Of a stretch of 64,000 bases of DNA, positions 46,489 to 53,612 are shown in pieces; the stretch's first letter is position 1, and the number at the start of each line of letters is the position of its first letter. Location: contig NZ_JAPPRA010000001.1 of assembly GCF_026672375.1 (NCBI RefSeq), forward strand, positions 1,922,001-1,986,000, read 5' to 3'. The notes below the pieces were generated by a model that had not been told where the DNA came from, did not search any database, and was given only the letters and a program-made list of their open reading frames with translations. Source of the DNA: Caulobacter sp. SL161 (GTDB lineage: Bacteria > Pseudomonadota > Alphaproteobacteria > Caulobacterales > Caulobacteraceae). The position numbers and the translations under genes are program-made.

Positions 46489-47007
46489 CTACGGGTGCAG
46501 GATCAGCGAGGTCTGGGTCGCCTCAAAGCGCGACAGGCGGCCCAGATAGCTCATGCCCAGAAGTGAGTTTTCCAGGCCCTTCTCGATGACGAGGGCGTCG
46601 ACGTCGCGAACGCGCGCGCCGGCGATCGAGACGCTGGCCAGCTTCACGGCGGCGGCGCGCGTACGACCATCGGCCGTGATGACGTTGTAGTCATAGGTCA
46701 GGCGGCTAGTGTCGATGCCCAGGCGCTGGGCGTCAGCCAGGCTTAGCGAGACGGCGGTGGCGCCGGTGTCGACCAGGAAGCGAACGGCCTTGCCGTCGAC
46801 ATTGCCCTGGGCCCAGAAGTGGCCGTCGCTGTCCTTGCTCAGTTGGGCCGCGCCGCCTTCGGCTCCGCCGAGAGTGGCGGTCGCCGCAGAAGGCGCACGC
46901 AGTTCCGGATGGCGCAGATCGTCGAGCGAGACGACAGCCTTGGCGGCGCCGACCGCCGACAGGGCTCCCACCAATGCGATCGCCGCAAACCTCAACATAG
47001 AAGACAC
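46489..47007 (-). CDS. Secreted retropepsin-like aspartic protease
   Basis: 172 residues from a GTG with AAGG just upstream; an ATG three codons in is an alternative. A signal peptide (MLRFAAIALVGALSAVGAAKA) or N-terminal anchor is followed by a linker and one retropepsin lobe. FLVDTGATAVSLSLADAQRLGI carries the single catalytic DTG, and ENSLLGMSYLGRLSRFE the conserved LG-M-L region. A single lobe needs to dimerise. It belongs to the clan-AA TIGR02281-like group of proteobacterial periplasmic proteases. A TTGACG promoter lies about 90 nt upstream. Confidence 0.85.
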   Translation of the reverse strand: MSSMLRFAAIALVGALSAVGAAKAVVSLDDLRHPELRAPSAATATLGGAEGGAAQLSKDSDGHFWAQGNVDGKAVRFLVDTGATAVSLSLADAQRLGIDTSRLTYDYNVITADGRTRAAAVKLASVSIAGARVRDVDALVIEKGLENSLLGMSYLGRLSRFEATQTSLILHP

Positions 47008-47069
47008 CCTGCCTTGTAGGCTTTGAGACCGCTTCTGCGATCGTTAGCCAGATGAATAGCAGCGATGCG

Positions 47070-47126
47070 TTTTTAATCTGTGAATCGGAACGTCAATTTC
47101 TGAATATTGGTTACCAATATGGTAAC
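47070..47126 (-). promoter_or_regulatory. AT-rich promoter with overlapping palindromes upstream of the aspartic protease gene
   Basis: On the minus strand TTGACG (plus 47091-47096) with an AT-rich GATTAAAA element 12 nt later (plus 47071-47078) is a fair promoter. Just upstream, a perfect palindrome ATATTGGT-T-ACCAATAT (47104-47120) overlaps a second one, GTTACC-N5-GGTAAC (47110-47126). The 47.04-47.17 kb stretch is much richer in AT than its surroundings. Confidence 0.5.
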
Positions 47127-47312
47127 AAGATTAGTATTGCTGTCTATATTTGTTAAATTCGAGCGGCATAGTTTTGTCGGTGCTGGCTCGGCATGGCGCG
47201 ACCTCGCGATTACTACTCCAAGACGTTCAACGTGCGCGCAGGGTCTCGCCAAGGGCGTCTGGCGCACCACGGATCGCGCGGCGCAATTCGAGGTCTGATC
47301 ACGTGAGTGACG
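47127..47312. other. Rest of the 305-nt gap before DUF1289, no firm gene
   Basis: A 37-codon frame on the plus strand (47193-47306, starting MARPRDYYSKTFNVRAG) is present but has no clear ribosome site or known relative. I do not call it a gene. The sequence returns to high GC after about 47170. Confidence 0.35.
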
Positions 47313-47537
47313 TCAGCGCCCGGCTTGTGCAGCGGCCGTCAGCGCGATCATCGGGTCAGGGCGCTCGGGGAGAGCGGCCATGATGGCGGCGCGCTCATCG
47401 TCACTGAGCCGGGACCAGGCCGCGATCTCCGGCAAGGTGCGGCGACAGCCCAGGCAGTAGCCCGAGGCGCCGTCGACCGCGCAAACCTTCACGCAAGGCG
47501 TCACGATGGGGCGAGGCGGCTGGGCGTTCGTCGTCAT
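47313..47537 (-). CDS. DUF1289 small Cys-rich protein
   Basis: 74 residues. The family core is intact: TPCVKVCAVDGASGYCLGCRRT, with four Cys that could hold an iron-sulfur cluster or zinc, followed by LPEIAAWSRLSDDERAAIMAALPER. DUF1289 proteins are common in proteobacteria and have no established function. It is transcribed divergently from the cobT-like gene, 86 nt away. Confidence 0.9.
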   Translation of the reverse strand: MTTNAQPPRPIVTPCVKVCAVDGASGYCLGCRRTLPEIAAWSRLSDDERAAIMAALPERPDPMIALTAAAQAGR

Positions 47538-47623
47538 GGCCCAAACATCTCCGGTCCTTGTCAGGCGTGCAAGGGCTTGGGGCTGGGGCTTGCTTTGGGC
47601 GGCGAGCGGTTTAAGTCCGCTCC

Positions 47624-48514
47624 ATGACCGATCAGATCGTCTCCCCCTTCGCCGATATCCGCCAACTCGCGAGCTCGCCGCCGCAGCCCGGGCCGACGCC
47701 CGCGCTGGAGCAGGGCGGGCGGCTGGCCGAGATCGCCGCCTGGCTGACCGCCTGGACCGGCAAGACGCCGCCGGCCGTCAATCGACCCGTCGTGGCCTTG
47801 TATGCCGGCGCGCGCCAGGGCGTGGGTCCGCGCGGGTGGGCGCGCGAGCGCCTGGAGGCGATCGCGGCCGGCGGCGCCACCGTCTCTCGCCTGGCCGGTG
47901 TTCAGGGCGCGGGTCTGGAAGCCTTCGACCTGGCGATCGATCGGCCTTCGCCGGACATGGTGAGCAAGGCCTCTATGAGTGAGAAGGAGGCGGCCGCCAC
48001 CATGGCGTTCGGCATGGAGGCGCTGGCCAAGCAGCCTGATCTGCTGATCCCCGGCGTCATCGCTGCGGAGCCCGCGCGCACCGCCGCCGCCGTCTGTCTG
48101 GCGCTGTTTGGCGGCGAAGCTTCCGACTGGTCGGACGATCCTGAGCCGGTCGCGGCGGCGGTCGCCCGGGCGCGTGAAGAGGGCATGGGCGATGACCCGC
48201 TTGAGATCCTGCGCCAACTCGGTGGCCGTGAAACCGCCGCCGTGGCCGGCGCCATCCTGGCCGCGCGTGTCCAGAAGACGCCGGTGCTGCTGGACGGCTA
48301 TGCCGCCTGCGCCGCCGCCGCGATTGTCCAGGCGGTCGAGCCCACCGCCATCGATCATTGCCTCGCCGCCCAGGTCAGTCCGGCGAGGGGACATGCCAAT
48401 CTGCTGGAAAAGCTGGGAAAGCAGCCGCTCTTGAGCCTCGGCGTCGAGGATGAAGAGGGTGTCGGCGGGGTCTCGGCCCTGGCGCTGGTCAAGCTTGCCT
48501 GCGAGGTCCGATAG
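47624..48514 (+). CDS. cobT: CobT-like nicotinate-nucleotide dimethylbenzimidazole phosphoribosyltransferase
   Basis: 296 residues, about 40-60 shorter than most CobT proteins. CobT makes alpha-ribazole phosphate for the lower ligand of cobalamin. Typical blocks are GIGNTTAA-region equivalent around MSEKEAAATMAFGMEALAK, GDDPLEILRQLGGRETAAVAGAILAA and PVLLDGYAACAAAAI. The C-terminal EEGVGGVSAL appears to keep the catalytic Glu of the usual GEGTGA motif. The shortening is in the N-terminal and middle regions. No other cobalamin genes are nearby. Confidence 0.85.
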   Translation: MTDQIVSPFADIRQLASSPPQPGPTPALEQGGRLAEIAAWLTAWTGKTPPAVNRPVVALYAGARQGVGPRGWARERLEAIAAGGATVSRLAGVQGAGLEAFDLAIDRPSPDMVSKASMSEKEAAATMAFGMEALAKQPDLLIPGVIAAEPARTAAAVCLALFGGEASDWSDDPEPVAAAVARAREEGMGDDPLEILRQLGGRETAAVAGAILAARVQKTPVLLDGYAACAAAAIVQAVEPTAIDHCLAAQVSPARGHANLLEKLGKQPLLSLGVEDEEGVGGVSALALVKLACEVR

Positions 48515-48665
48515 GCGGTTTCGCAGGGCCTCTAAGTGAACGCGGATAATATTCGCTTCCGTTGACGCTAACGTCATCTTTCCAAACGGCCGTTCGAGCC
48601 ATATCATGCTCCCTGAAACGCAATAACGACCCCCATCCGAGGGGTCGATTGAACGGGAGCTCGCC

Positions 48666-49880
48666 ATGAATCTCGACTTCTCGCCCGAGGACCTCGCCTT
48701 CCGCGACGAGGTCCGCGCCTTTATCGCCGAAAACTATCCGGCCGGGCTGCGCGACAAGCAGGAGGAGGGCGAGGAGATGGCCAAGGAGGATTTCCTCTCC
48801 TGGCACCGCGTTCTCGCCAACAAGGGCTGGGTGGCCCCCGCCTGGCCGACCCAGTACGGCGGACCGGGCTGGACTTCGGTGCAGCGCTATATCTGGTCGG
48901 AAGAAACCGCCCGCGCCGACTGCGTGCCGATCCTGCCGTTCGGCATCAACATGGTCGGCCCGGTGATCTACACCTTCGGCACGCCCGAGCAAAAGGAACG
49001 CTTCCTGCCGGGGACCCTGTCGGGCGACATCTGGTGGTCTCAGGGCTACAGCGAGCCTGGCGCGGGTTCCGACCTCGCCAGCCTGAAGACCAAGGCCGAG
49101 CGCTTCACCGGTGATGACGGCAAGGAATACTACCTGGTCAATGGTCAGAAGACCTGGACCACCATGGCCCAGCACGGCGACTGGATCTTCTGCCTGGTCC
49201 GCACCGACCCGAACGCCAAGATTCAGGAAGGCATCTCGTTCCTGCTGATCGACATGAAGTCGCCGGGCGTGACCGTGCGTCCGATCATCACCCTGGGCGG
49301 CGAGCACGAGGTCAACGAGGTCTGGTTCGAGAACGTCAAGGTGCCGGTCGAGAACCGCATCTACGACGAGAACAAGGGTTGGACCTGCGCCAAGTTCCTG
49401 CTGGCTCACGAGCGCTCGGGCATCGCCGGTGTGGCGCGCTCCAAGCGCGGCATCGAGCGGATCCGCCAGATCGCCTCGACCGAGCTGAGCGACGACGGCG
49501 ACGCGCTGATCAAGGATCCGATGTTCAAGCGCAAGGTCGCCGAGCTCGAGATCGACCTGACGGCGCTCGAGTACACCGAGCTGCGCACCCTGGCCGGCGA
49601 AGCCGCCGGCAAGGGGCCGGGGCCGGAGTCGAGCGTCCTGAAGATCAAGGGCACTGAGATCCAGCAACGGATCACCGAGCTGGTGCTCGAGGCCGCCGGT
49701 CACTACGGCGCGCCCTATTTCCGCGGCTTCCCGAAGGACGGCGACAACGCCTATCCGATCGGTCCGGAGTTCGCGCACCGCTCTGCGCCGACCTATTTCA
49801 ACGTCCGCAAGACGTCGATCTATGGCGGCTCGAACGAAATCCAGCGCAACATCATCGCCAAGATGGTGCTGGGCCTCTAA
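48666..49880 (+). CDS. Acyl-CoA dehydrogenase, PimC-like large subunit
   Basis: 404 residues. FAD-dependent oxidation of an acyl-CoA to the enoyl-CoA. The fold is complete: N-terminal helices, the middle region YSEPGAGSDLASLKTKAER and NGQKTWTTMAQHGDWIFCLVRTD, and the C-terminal YGGSNEIQRNIIAKMVLGL. It resembles the large subunit of pimeloyl-CoA dehydrogenase and related pairs, and the next gene matches the small subunit. The two probably form a heteromeric enzyme. A GGGAG site precedes the ATG. Confidence 0.9.
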   Translation: MNLDFSPEDLAFRDEVRAFIAENYPAGLRDKQEEGEEMAKEDFLSWHRVLANKGWVAPAWPTQYGGPGWTSVQRYIWSEETARADCVPILPFGINMVGPVIYTFGTPEQKERFLPGTLSGDIWWSQGYSEPGAGSDLASLKTKAERFTGDDGKEYYLVNGQKTWTTMAQHGDWIFCLVRTDPNAKIQEGISFLLIDMKSPGVTVRPIITLGGEHEVNEVWFENVKVPVENRIYDENKGWTCAKFLLAHERSGIAGVARSKRGIERIRQIASTELSDDGDALIKDPMFKRKVAELEIDLTALEYTELRTLAGEAAGKGPGPESSVLKIKGTEIQQRITELVLEAAGHYGAPYFRGFPKDGDNAYPIGPEFAHRSAPTYFNVRKTSIYGGSNEIQRNIIAKMVLGL

Positions 49881-49887
49881 CGCGGGC

Positions 49888-49982
49888 TGTCATCCCGGGC
49901 GCGCCGGAGGCGTGACCCGGGACCACCCAATTCACTGACTTTGACGATCCCGGCGCTCCGCTTTGCTGCGGCCGGGATGACA
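49888..49982. repeat. Palindromic intergenic repeat, TGTCATCCCGG family, copy 2
   Basis: Arms TGTCATCCCGG (49888-49898) and CCGGGATGACA (49972-49982) enclose a second hairpin (GATCCCGGC with GCCGGGAT). It fills the 127-nt gap between the two acyl-CoA dehydrogenase genes and belongs with the element at 16559-16614. Confidence 0.75.
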
Positions 49983-50007
49983 ATCAAAAAAGAACGGAAA
50001 CCCAGGG

Positions 50008-51147
50008 ATGGATTTCAACTTCACCGAAGAGCAGTCGATGGTCCGCGACTCCGTCGCGAGCTTCCTGCAGGACAAGTACGACTTCGACACCCGCCGCAAG
50101 ATCGTCAGCTCGGACGCCGGCTGGCGCGCTGACTACTGGAAGGCCTTCGCCGAAGAGCTCGGCATCCTGGGCGCTTCGTTCAGCGAAGAGCTGGGCGGCC
50201 TGGGCGGCGGCGCCATCGACAACATGATCATCATGGAAGAGTTCGGTAAGGCGCTCGTCATCGAGCCGTATCTCGGCACCGTGGTGATCGGCGGCGGCTT
50301 CATGAAGCACTCGGGCTACGCCGGCGCGGCTTCGGTCATCGAAGGCATCGTCGGCGGCTCGACGACCATCGCCTTCGCCTATGCCGAGCCTCAGGCCCGC
50401 TATACCTGGCAGGACCTGAAGACGACGGCCAAGAAGGATGGCTCGGGCTGGGTGCTGAACGGCCACAAGGCCGTCGTGGTCGGCGCGCCCTTCGCCACGC
50501 ACCTGATCGTCACGGCCCGCACGGGCGGCGCCCAGCGCGACGCCGGCGGCGTCGGCGTGTTCATCATCGACAAGAGCCTGCCAGGCGTCGTGACCCGCGA
50601 CTATCCGACGGTCGACGGCAACCGCGCCTCGGAAGTCTATTTCGAGAACGTTTCGGTCCCGGCCGAGGCCCTGATCTCGGAAAGCGGCCTGGCTCTGGTC
50701 GAGCAGGTGATGGACGAAGCCATCGCCGCCGTCGGCGCCGAGGCTGTCGGCGTGCTGCGCAAGCTGCATGAGGGCACTCTGGACTACGCCAAGCAGCGCA
50801 AGCAGTTCGGCACCGCCATCGCCAATTTCCAGGTGCTGCAGCACCGGATGGTCGACATGTTCATCGAGGTCGAGCAGTCGGTGTCGATGACCTACATGGC
50901 CACCATCAAGGTCGGCGAGAGCGCCGCCGAGCGCGCTAAGGCCGTGTCGGCCATGAAGGTCCGCATCGGTCGCGCCTGCAAGTTCGTGGGCCAGAGCGCC
51001 ATCCAGATCCACGGCGGCATGGGCATGACCGACGAACTGGCGATCGGCCACTACTTCAAGCGTGCCACCATGATCGAGGGGCTGTTCGGCTCGGTTGATC
51101 ACCACCTGAAGCGCTACGAAGCCCTGTCGTTCGACGCGGCCGCCTAA
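50008..51147 (+). CDS. Acyl-CoA dehydrogenase, PimD-like small subunit
   Basis: 379 residues. MDFNFTEEQSMVRDSVASFLQDKYDF and FSEELGGLGGGAIDNMIIMEEFGKALVIEPYL match the small-subunit branch of the pimeloyl-CoA dehydrogenase group. The family end AIQIHGGMGMTDELAIGHYFKRATM is present. Paralogous to the gene before it, with an intergenic repeat between them. Together they likely oxidise a medium- or long-chain or dicarboxylic acyl-CoA; the exact substrate is uncertain. Confidence 0.88.
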   Translation: MDFNFTEEQSMVRDSVASFLQDKYDFDTRRKIVSSDAGWRADYWKAFAEELGILGASFSEELGGLGGGAIDNMIIMEEFGKALVIEPYLGTVVIGGGFMKHSGYAGAASVIEGIVGGSTTIAFAYAEPQARYTWQDLKTTAKKDGSGWVLNGHKAVVVGAPFATHLIVTARTGGAQRDAGGVGVFIIDKSLPGVVTRDYPTVDGNRASEVYFENVSVPAEALISESGLALVEQVMDEAIAAVGAEAVGVLRKLHEGTLDYAKQRKQFGTAIANFQVLQHRMVDMFIEVEQSVSMTYMATIKVGESAAERAKAVSAMKVRIGRACKFVGQSAIQIHGGMGMTDELAIGHYFKRATMIEGLFGSVDHHLKRYEALSFDAAA

Positions 51148-51180
51148 GGGCGTCTACGGACCAACAGGTTCAAGTGTTGA

Positions 51181-51215
51181 AGCCGCCTGCGTCATGGCGA
51201 CGCGGGCGGCTTTTT
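51181..51215 (+). terminator. Intrinsic terminator after the acyl-CoA dehydrogenase pair
   Basis: AGCCGCCTGCGTC (51181-51193) pairs with GACGCGGGCGGCT (51199-51211) with one G-U pair, followed by TTTTT. Confidence 0.88.
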
Positions 51216-51516
51216 CATGCGCCATGCTCCTGAACCATTCGCCTCAGGATCAGCCGACGCGGGTTTCATCGCCCGCCAAGCATTACATGGCGTGCGCCTA
51301 TATAGGCCGTCTACGGATTAAAAGCGGACGTCGTTTCAGGCGTCTGGCGACGACTCATCCGCATGCGGACATGGTCTTTATACGGATGAAATTCGATTGC
51401 GGAGACGCCTATTGAGCGCATTCTTCCCAACGACGCGCTGACGACTAGGAGGGGGAGAGCCCCTGTAAGCCGCGCGCGTCTCCTGGTCCTCACGGCACTA
51501 TCTGGGAGACGCCGCC
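51216..51516. other. Intergenic region of unclear content
   Basis: About 300 nt without a convincing ORF. It contains ATG-rich but poorly coding sequence, an internal palindrome CCGCATGCGG (near 51359), CATCCG and CGGATG arms about 30 nt apart around it, and TAGGAGGGGGAGAG at about 51448, which looks like a ribosome site with no good start codon after it. It may hold the promoter and leader of the small protein at 51517, or a small RNA. Confidence 0.35.
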
Positions 51517-51639
51517 ATGAACGTATCGAAAATGAACCACGCGATGCTGTCGTTCGCCCTCTTGGGCGGCATGCTGGTCGGTGGTCGGCAGAGTTCGAAG
51601 CCGACCAAATCCCCGTCGTCGAAGTCGGGGCGCAAATAG
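51517..51639 (+). CDS. Small protein of 40 residues, unknown function
   Basis: Reads MNVSKMNHAMLSFALLGGML, then VGGRQSSKPTKSPSSKSGRK. A GGGAG site lies 8 nt before the ATG and a terminator follows 20 nt after the stop. A short hydrophobic segment (residues 9-23) followed by a Ser/Lys/Arg tail looks like a small membrane or secreted peptide. I do not recognise it. The evidence is the ribosome site, the terminator and the composition, so it could still be spurious. Confidence 0.5.
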   Translation: MNVSKMNHAMLSFALLGGMLVGGRQSSKPTKSPSSKSGRK

Positions 51640-51656
51640 GCCGGCTTTCGCGATAC

Positions 51657-51690
51657 AAAAAAGGCCTCCGCCGGAGAGGCGGAGGCCTTT
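51657..51690. terminator. Bidirectional intrinsic terminator between convergent genes
   Basis: AGGCCTCCGCC (51662-51672) pairs perfectly with GGCGGAGGCCT (51678-51688). A run of A on the left and T on the right lets it work on both strands, ending the small gene on the plus strand and the secreted protein gene on the minus strand. Confidence 0.85.
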
Positions 51691-51714
51691 GCATCGTCGC
51701 CTTCAGAGAGGGTC

Positions 51715-52023
51715 TCAGCCCTTCTTGGCGGCCGTGTTGCAGTCGGTCAGGGCGTCGCCTTCGATCGCTGCGCCGCGATAGGTGAACGCAGTCAGTTCGC
51801 CGACCTGGGCGGCCAGCTTGCGGCAGGCGCGGGCGGCCGGCAGCGAGCGCGCCTTGGTGGTGGTGCAGACATCGCCCGTGCAGCGCCAAGCCGAACCGTC
51901 GTGGATGAACGACTCGCTCGTGGCCGGGGTCTTCAGCTTGAGTGATGCGCTTTCGGTGTCGGCGGCGAACGCCGGCGTGACGAGCGCGCAGGCCAACAGG
52001 CCCGCGAAAATAGCGGTACGCAT
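51715..52023 (-). CDS. Small secreted Cys-containing protein, CC_3452-like
   Basis: 102 residues with a signal peptide (MRTAIFAGLLACALVTPAFA). The mature part has WRCTGDVCTTTKARSLPAARACRKLAAQVGELTAFTYRGA and a final DCN, with four Cys suited to two disulfides. The pattern resembles the CC_3452 family of small alphaproteobacterial secreted proteins, function unknown. The gene has its own terminator. Assignment is from memory of the family pattern. Confidence 0.68.
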   Translation of the reverse strand: MRTAIFAGLLACALVTPAFAADTESASLKLKTPATSESFIHDGSAWRCTGDVCTTTKARSLPAARACRKLAAQVGELTAFTYRGAAIEGDALTDCNTAAKKG

Positions 52024-52124
52024 TCCTACAGTCTCCTATCCCCGCGCCGGATGGGAGTTCCGACGCATGAGCGCGCGATCGGGAACGTCGCGCACCTTCC
52101 GGCATAGTTCGTTTTCTTTGAAAA

Positions 52125-52733
52125 CTAAGTCAAGCGCCGAAGCGTGTCTGGCGCGCCCGATTGGTAGATTTCTGCATCCCAGGCCAGAAGGGCTGGGGTG
52201 ACGTCCTCAGCCCGCTCAACCGCGCGCCAGGCGTTCGCCAGATCGGGTGGGGTGAGCCCTTGATCAATCGTGTGACGGATCAGGGCGAACAGCGGATCCC
52301 AGAAACCGCCGGGGTTATGGAACACAATCGGCTTCTGGTGAAGATCTAAACGGCGCCAAGATAGCAGTTCGACGATTTCTTCTAGGGTGCCGATGCCGCC
52401 GGGCAGCACGACAAAGGCGTCGGACCGCTCGAACATCATCATCTTGCGTTCGTGCATGTTGTCGACGACGACGGTCTCTACGTCGTCGAAAGGCTGTTCG
52501 CGGCCGCGCAGGAAGCTTGGAATGATCCCCAGCACCGCGCCGCCGGCCGTGTGAGCACCTCGGGCGGTGGCGCCCATCAGGCCGACGCCGCCGCCGCCGT
52601 AGACGAGCTTCAGGCCTGCCTTGGCGAAGCTTTCGCCGATACTGAAGGCGGCTGCGATGTAGCTAGGATCGGCGTCGTTCGATGAGCCGCAATAGACGCA
52701 GACGGCGCTCAGGCGCCTGGACTCGTCGGACAT
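52125..52733 (-). CDS. LOG-family cytokinin-riboside-monophosphate phosphoribohydrolase-like protein
   Basis: 202 residues from the ATG at 52733, which follows GGAG; the frame continues upstream through the opposite-strand gene but only by chance. It contains the LOG motifs VYCGSSNDADPSY, GGGGVGLMGATARGAHTAGG and PGGIGTLEEIVELLSWRRLDLHQKP, the last being the PGGXGTXXE signature. Such enzymes remove ribose phosphate from nucleoside monophosphates. In bacteria their role is usually general nucleotide turnover, with cytokinin-like products in some species. Confidence 0.92.
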   Translation of the reverse strand: MSDESRRLSAVCVYCGSSNDADPSYIAAAFSIGESFAKAGLKLVYGGGGVGLMGATARGAHTAGGAVLGIIPSFLRGREQPFDDVETVVVDNMHERKMMMFERSDAFVVLPGGIGTLEEIVELLSWRRLDLHQKPIVFHNPGGFWDPLFALIRHTIDQGLTPPDLANAWRAVERAEDVTPALLAWDAEIYQSGAPDTLRRLT

Positions 52734-52805
52734 CGTCGTCCACTCCACAAAAGACAATGGCGCGCGGGGATCGCGCGCCACCGGTTCGTTCCTATTTGAG
52801 GCCGC

Positions 52806-53612
52806 ATGATCAGGATTCGCTCCCGGGGTTTCAAGCCATCGATCCTTGTCGTCGCCGCGGCGACGCTGTTGACGGCTTGCGACCCGGGCGGACAGGGCGA
52901 CCCGAAGCGCACGGAGAAGATCGATAGCGCCGAGGCCGGCTATCTCCCGCCTCCAGCGCTGGAAAACGTGCAGCGCGCGGGCGGCCGCGTGACCTTGGTG
53001 GGCGCTGCGCTGCCTGAGGCTGATATCCGGTTGGGCTCTCCAGACGGTGAGGTCGTGCTGGGCAAGGCGGACCCCGAGGGGCGATGGAGCGTGGCCGTTC
53101 CCATCCAGCCTGGCGTTCGATTGTTCGGCCTTTCCATGACCCGTGATGGCCGGACTGTGCAGGCGGAAGGCTACGTGTTGGTCTCGGAAGAGGGGCAGGT
53201 GGCCTTGTTGCGGGCTGGCGCGGGCGCATGGCGCCTCGCTCCCGCGTCCAGCGCGCCCCGGATCTTGGCGGTCGATATCGACAGGGCGGGCGGCGCGGTG
53301 GTGTCGGGAGTCGCTGCGCCGGGCGCGGGCCTCAATGTCCGGATTGACCGGGTCGTCAGCGGCGGGGGGCGCGCCGATGACAACGGCCGCTTCTCTATTG
53401 CGATGAAGGATCCGATGTCCCGCGGCCCTCACGACATTCAGATCGGAGGCGAAGGGGGCGAGGATCAGGTGACGATCGCGGCCACGCCGCCCTTGGCCCT
53501 GAACTCTGGTCCCGTGCGCGCCGAGCGCGTTCCGACCGGTTGGCGCATCGACTGGGTGACGCCAGGCGGCGGCGTACAGACCACTTTGCTGATCCGAAGG
53601 GATGGGCGATGA
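52806..53612 (+). CDS. Lipoprotein of unknown function with beta-sandwich repeats
   Basis: 268 residues. A signal with lipobox (LLTACDPGG) anchors it; Asp after the Cys suggests inner-membrane retention if the E. coli +2 rule applies. The mature part holds two Ig-like or carboxypeptidase-regulatory-like units: GRVTLVGAALPEADIRLGSPDG to DPEGRWSVAVPIQPG, and AVVSGVAAPGAGLNVRIDR to DDNGRFSIAMKDP. Its stop overlaps the ABC exporter start by 4 nt (ATGA), so the two proteins are translated together and may work together. Confidence 0.75.
   Translation: MIRIRSRGFKPSILVVAAATLLTACDPGGQGDPKRTEKIDSAEAGYLPPPALENVQRAGGRVTLVGAALPEADIRLGSPDGEVVLGKADPEGRWSVAVPIQPGVRLFGLSMTRDGRTVQAEGYVLVSEEGQVALLRAGAGAWRLAPASSAPRILAVDIDRAGGAVVSGVAAPGAGLNVRIDRVVSGGGRADDNGRFSIAMKDPMSRGPHDIQIGGEGGEDQVTIAATPPLALNSGPVRAERVPTGWRIDWVTPGGGVQTTLLIRRDGR

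Noticed and set aside
51194-51415. 73-codon frame after the acyl-CoA dehydrogenase operon
   Set aside because: It starts inside the terminator hairpin and lacks a ribosome site.
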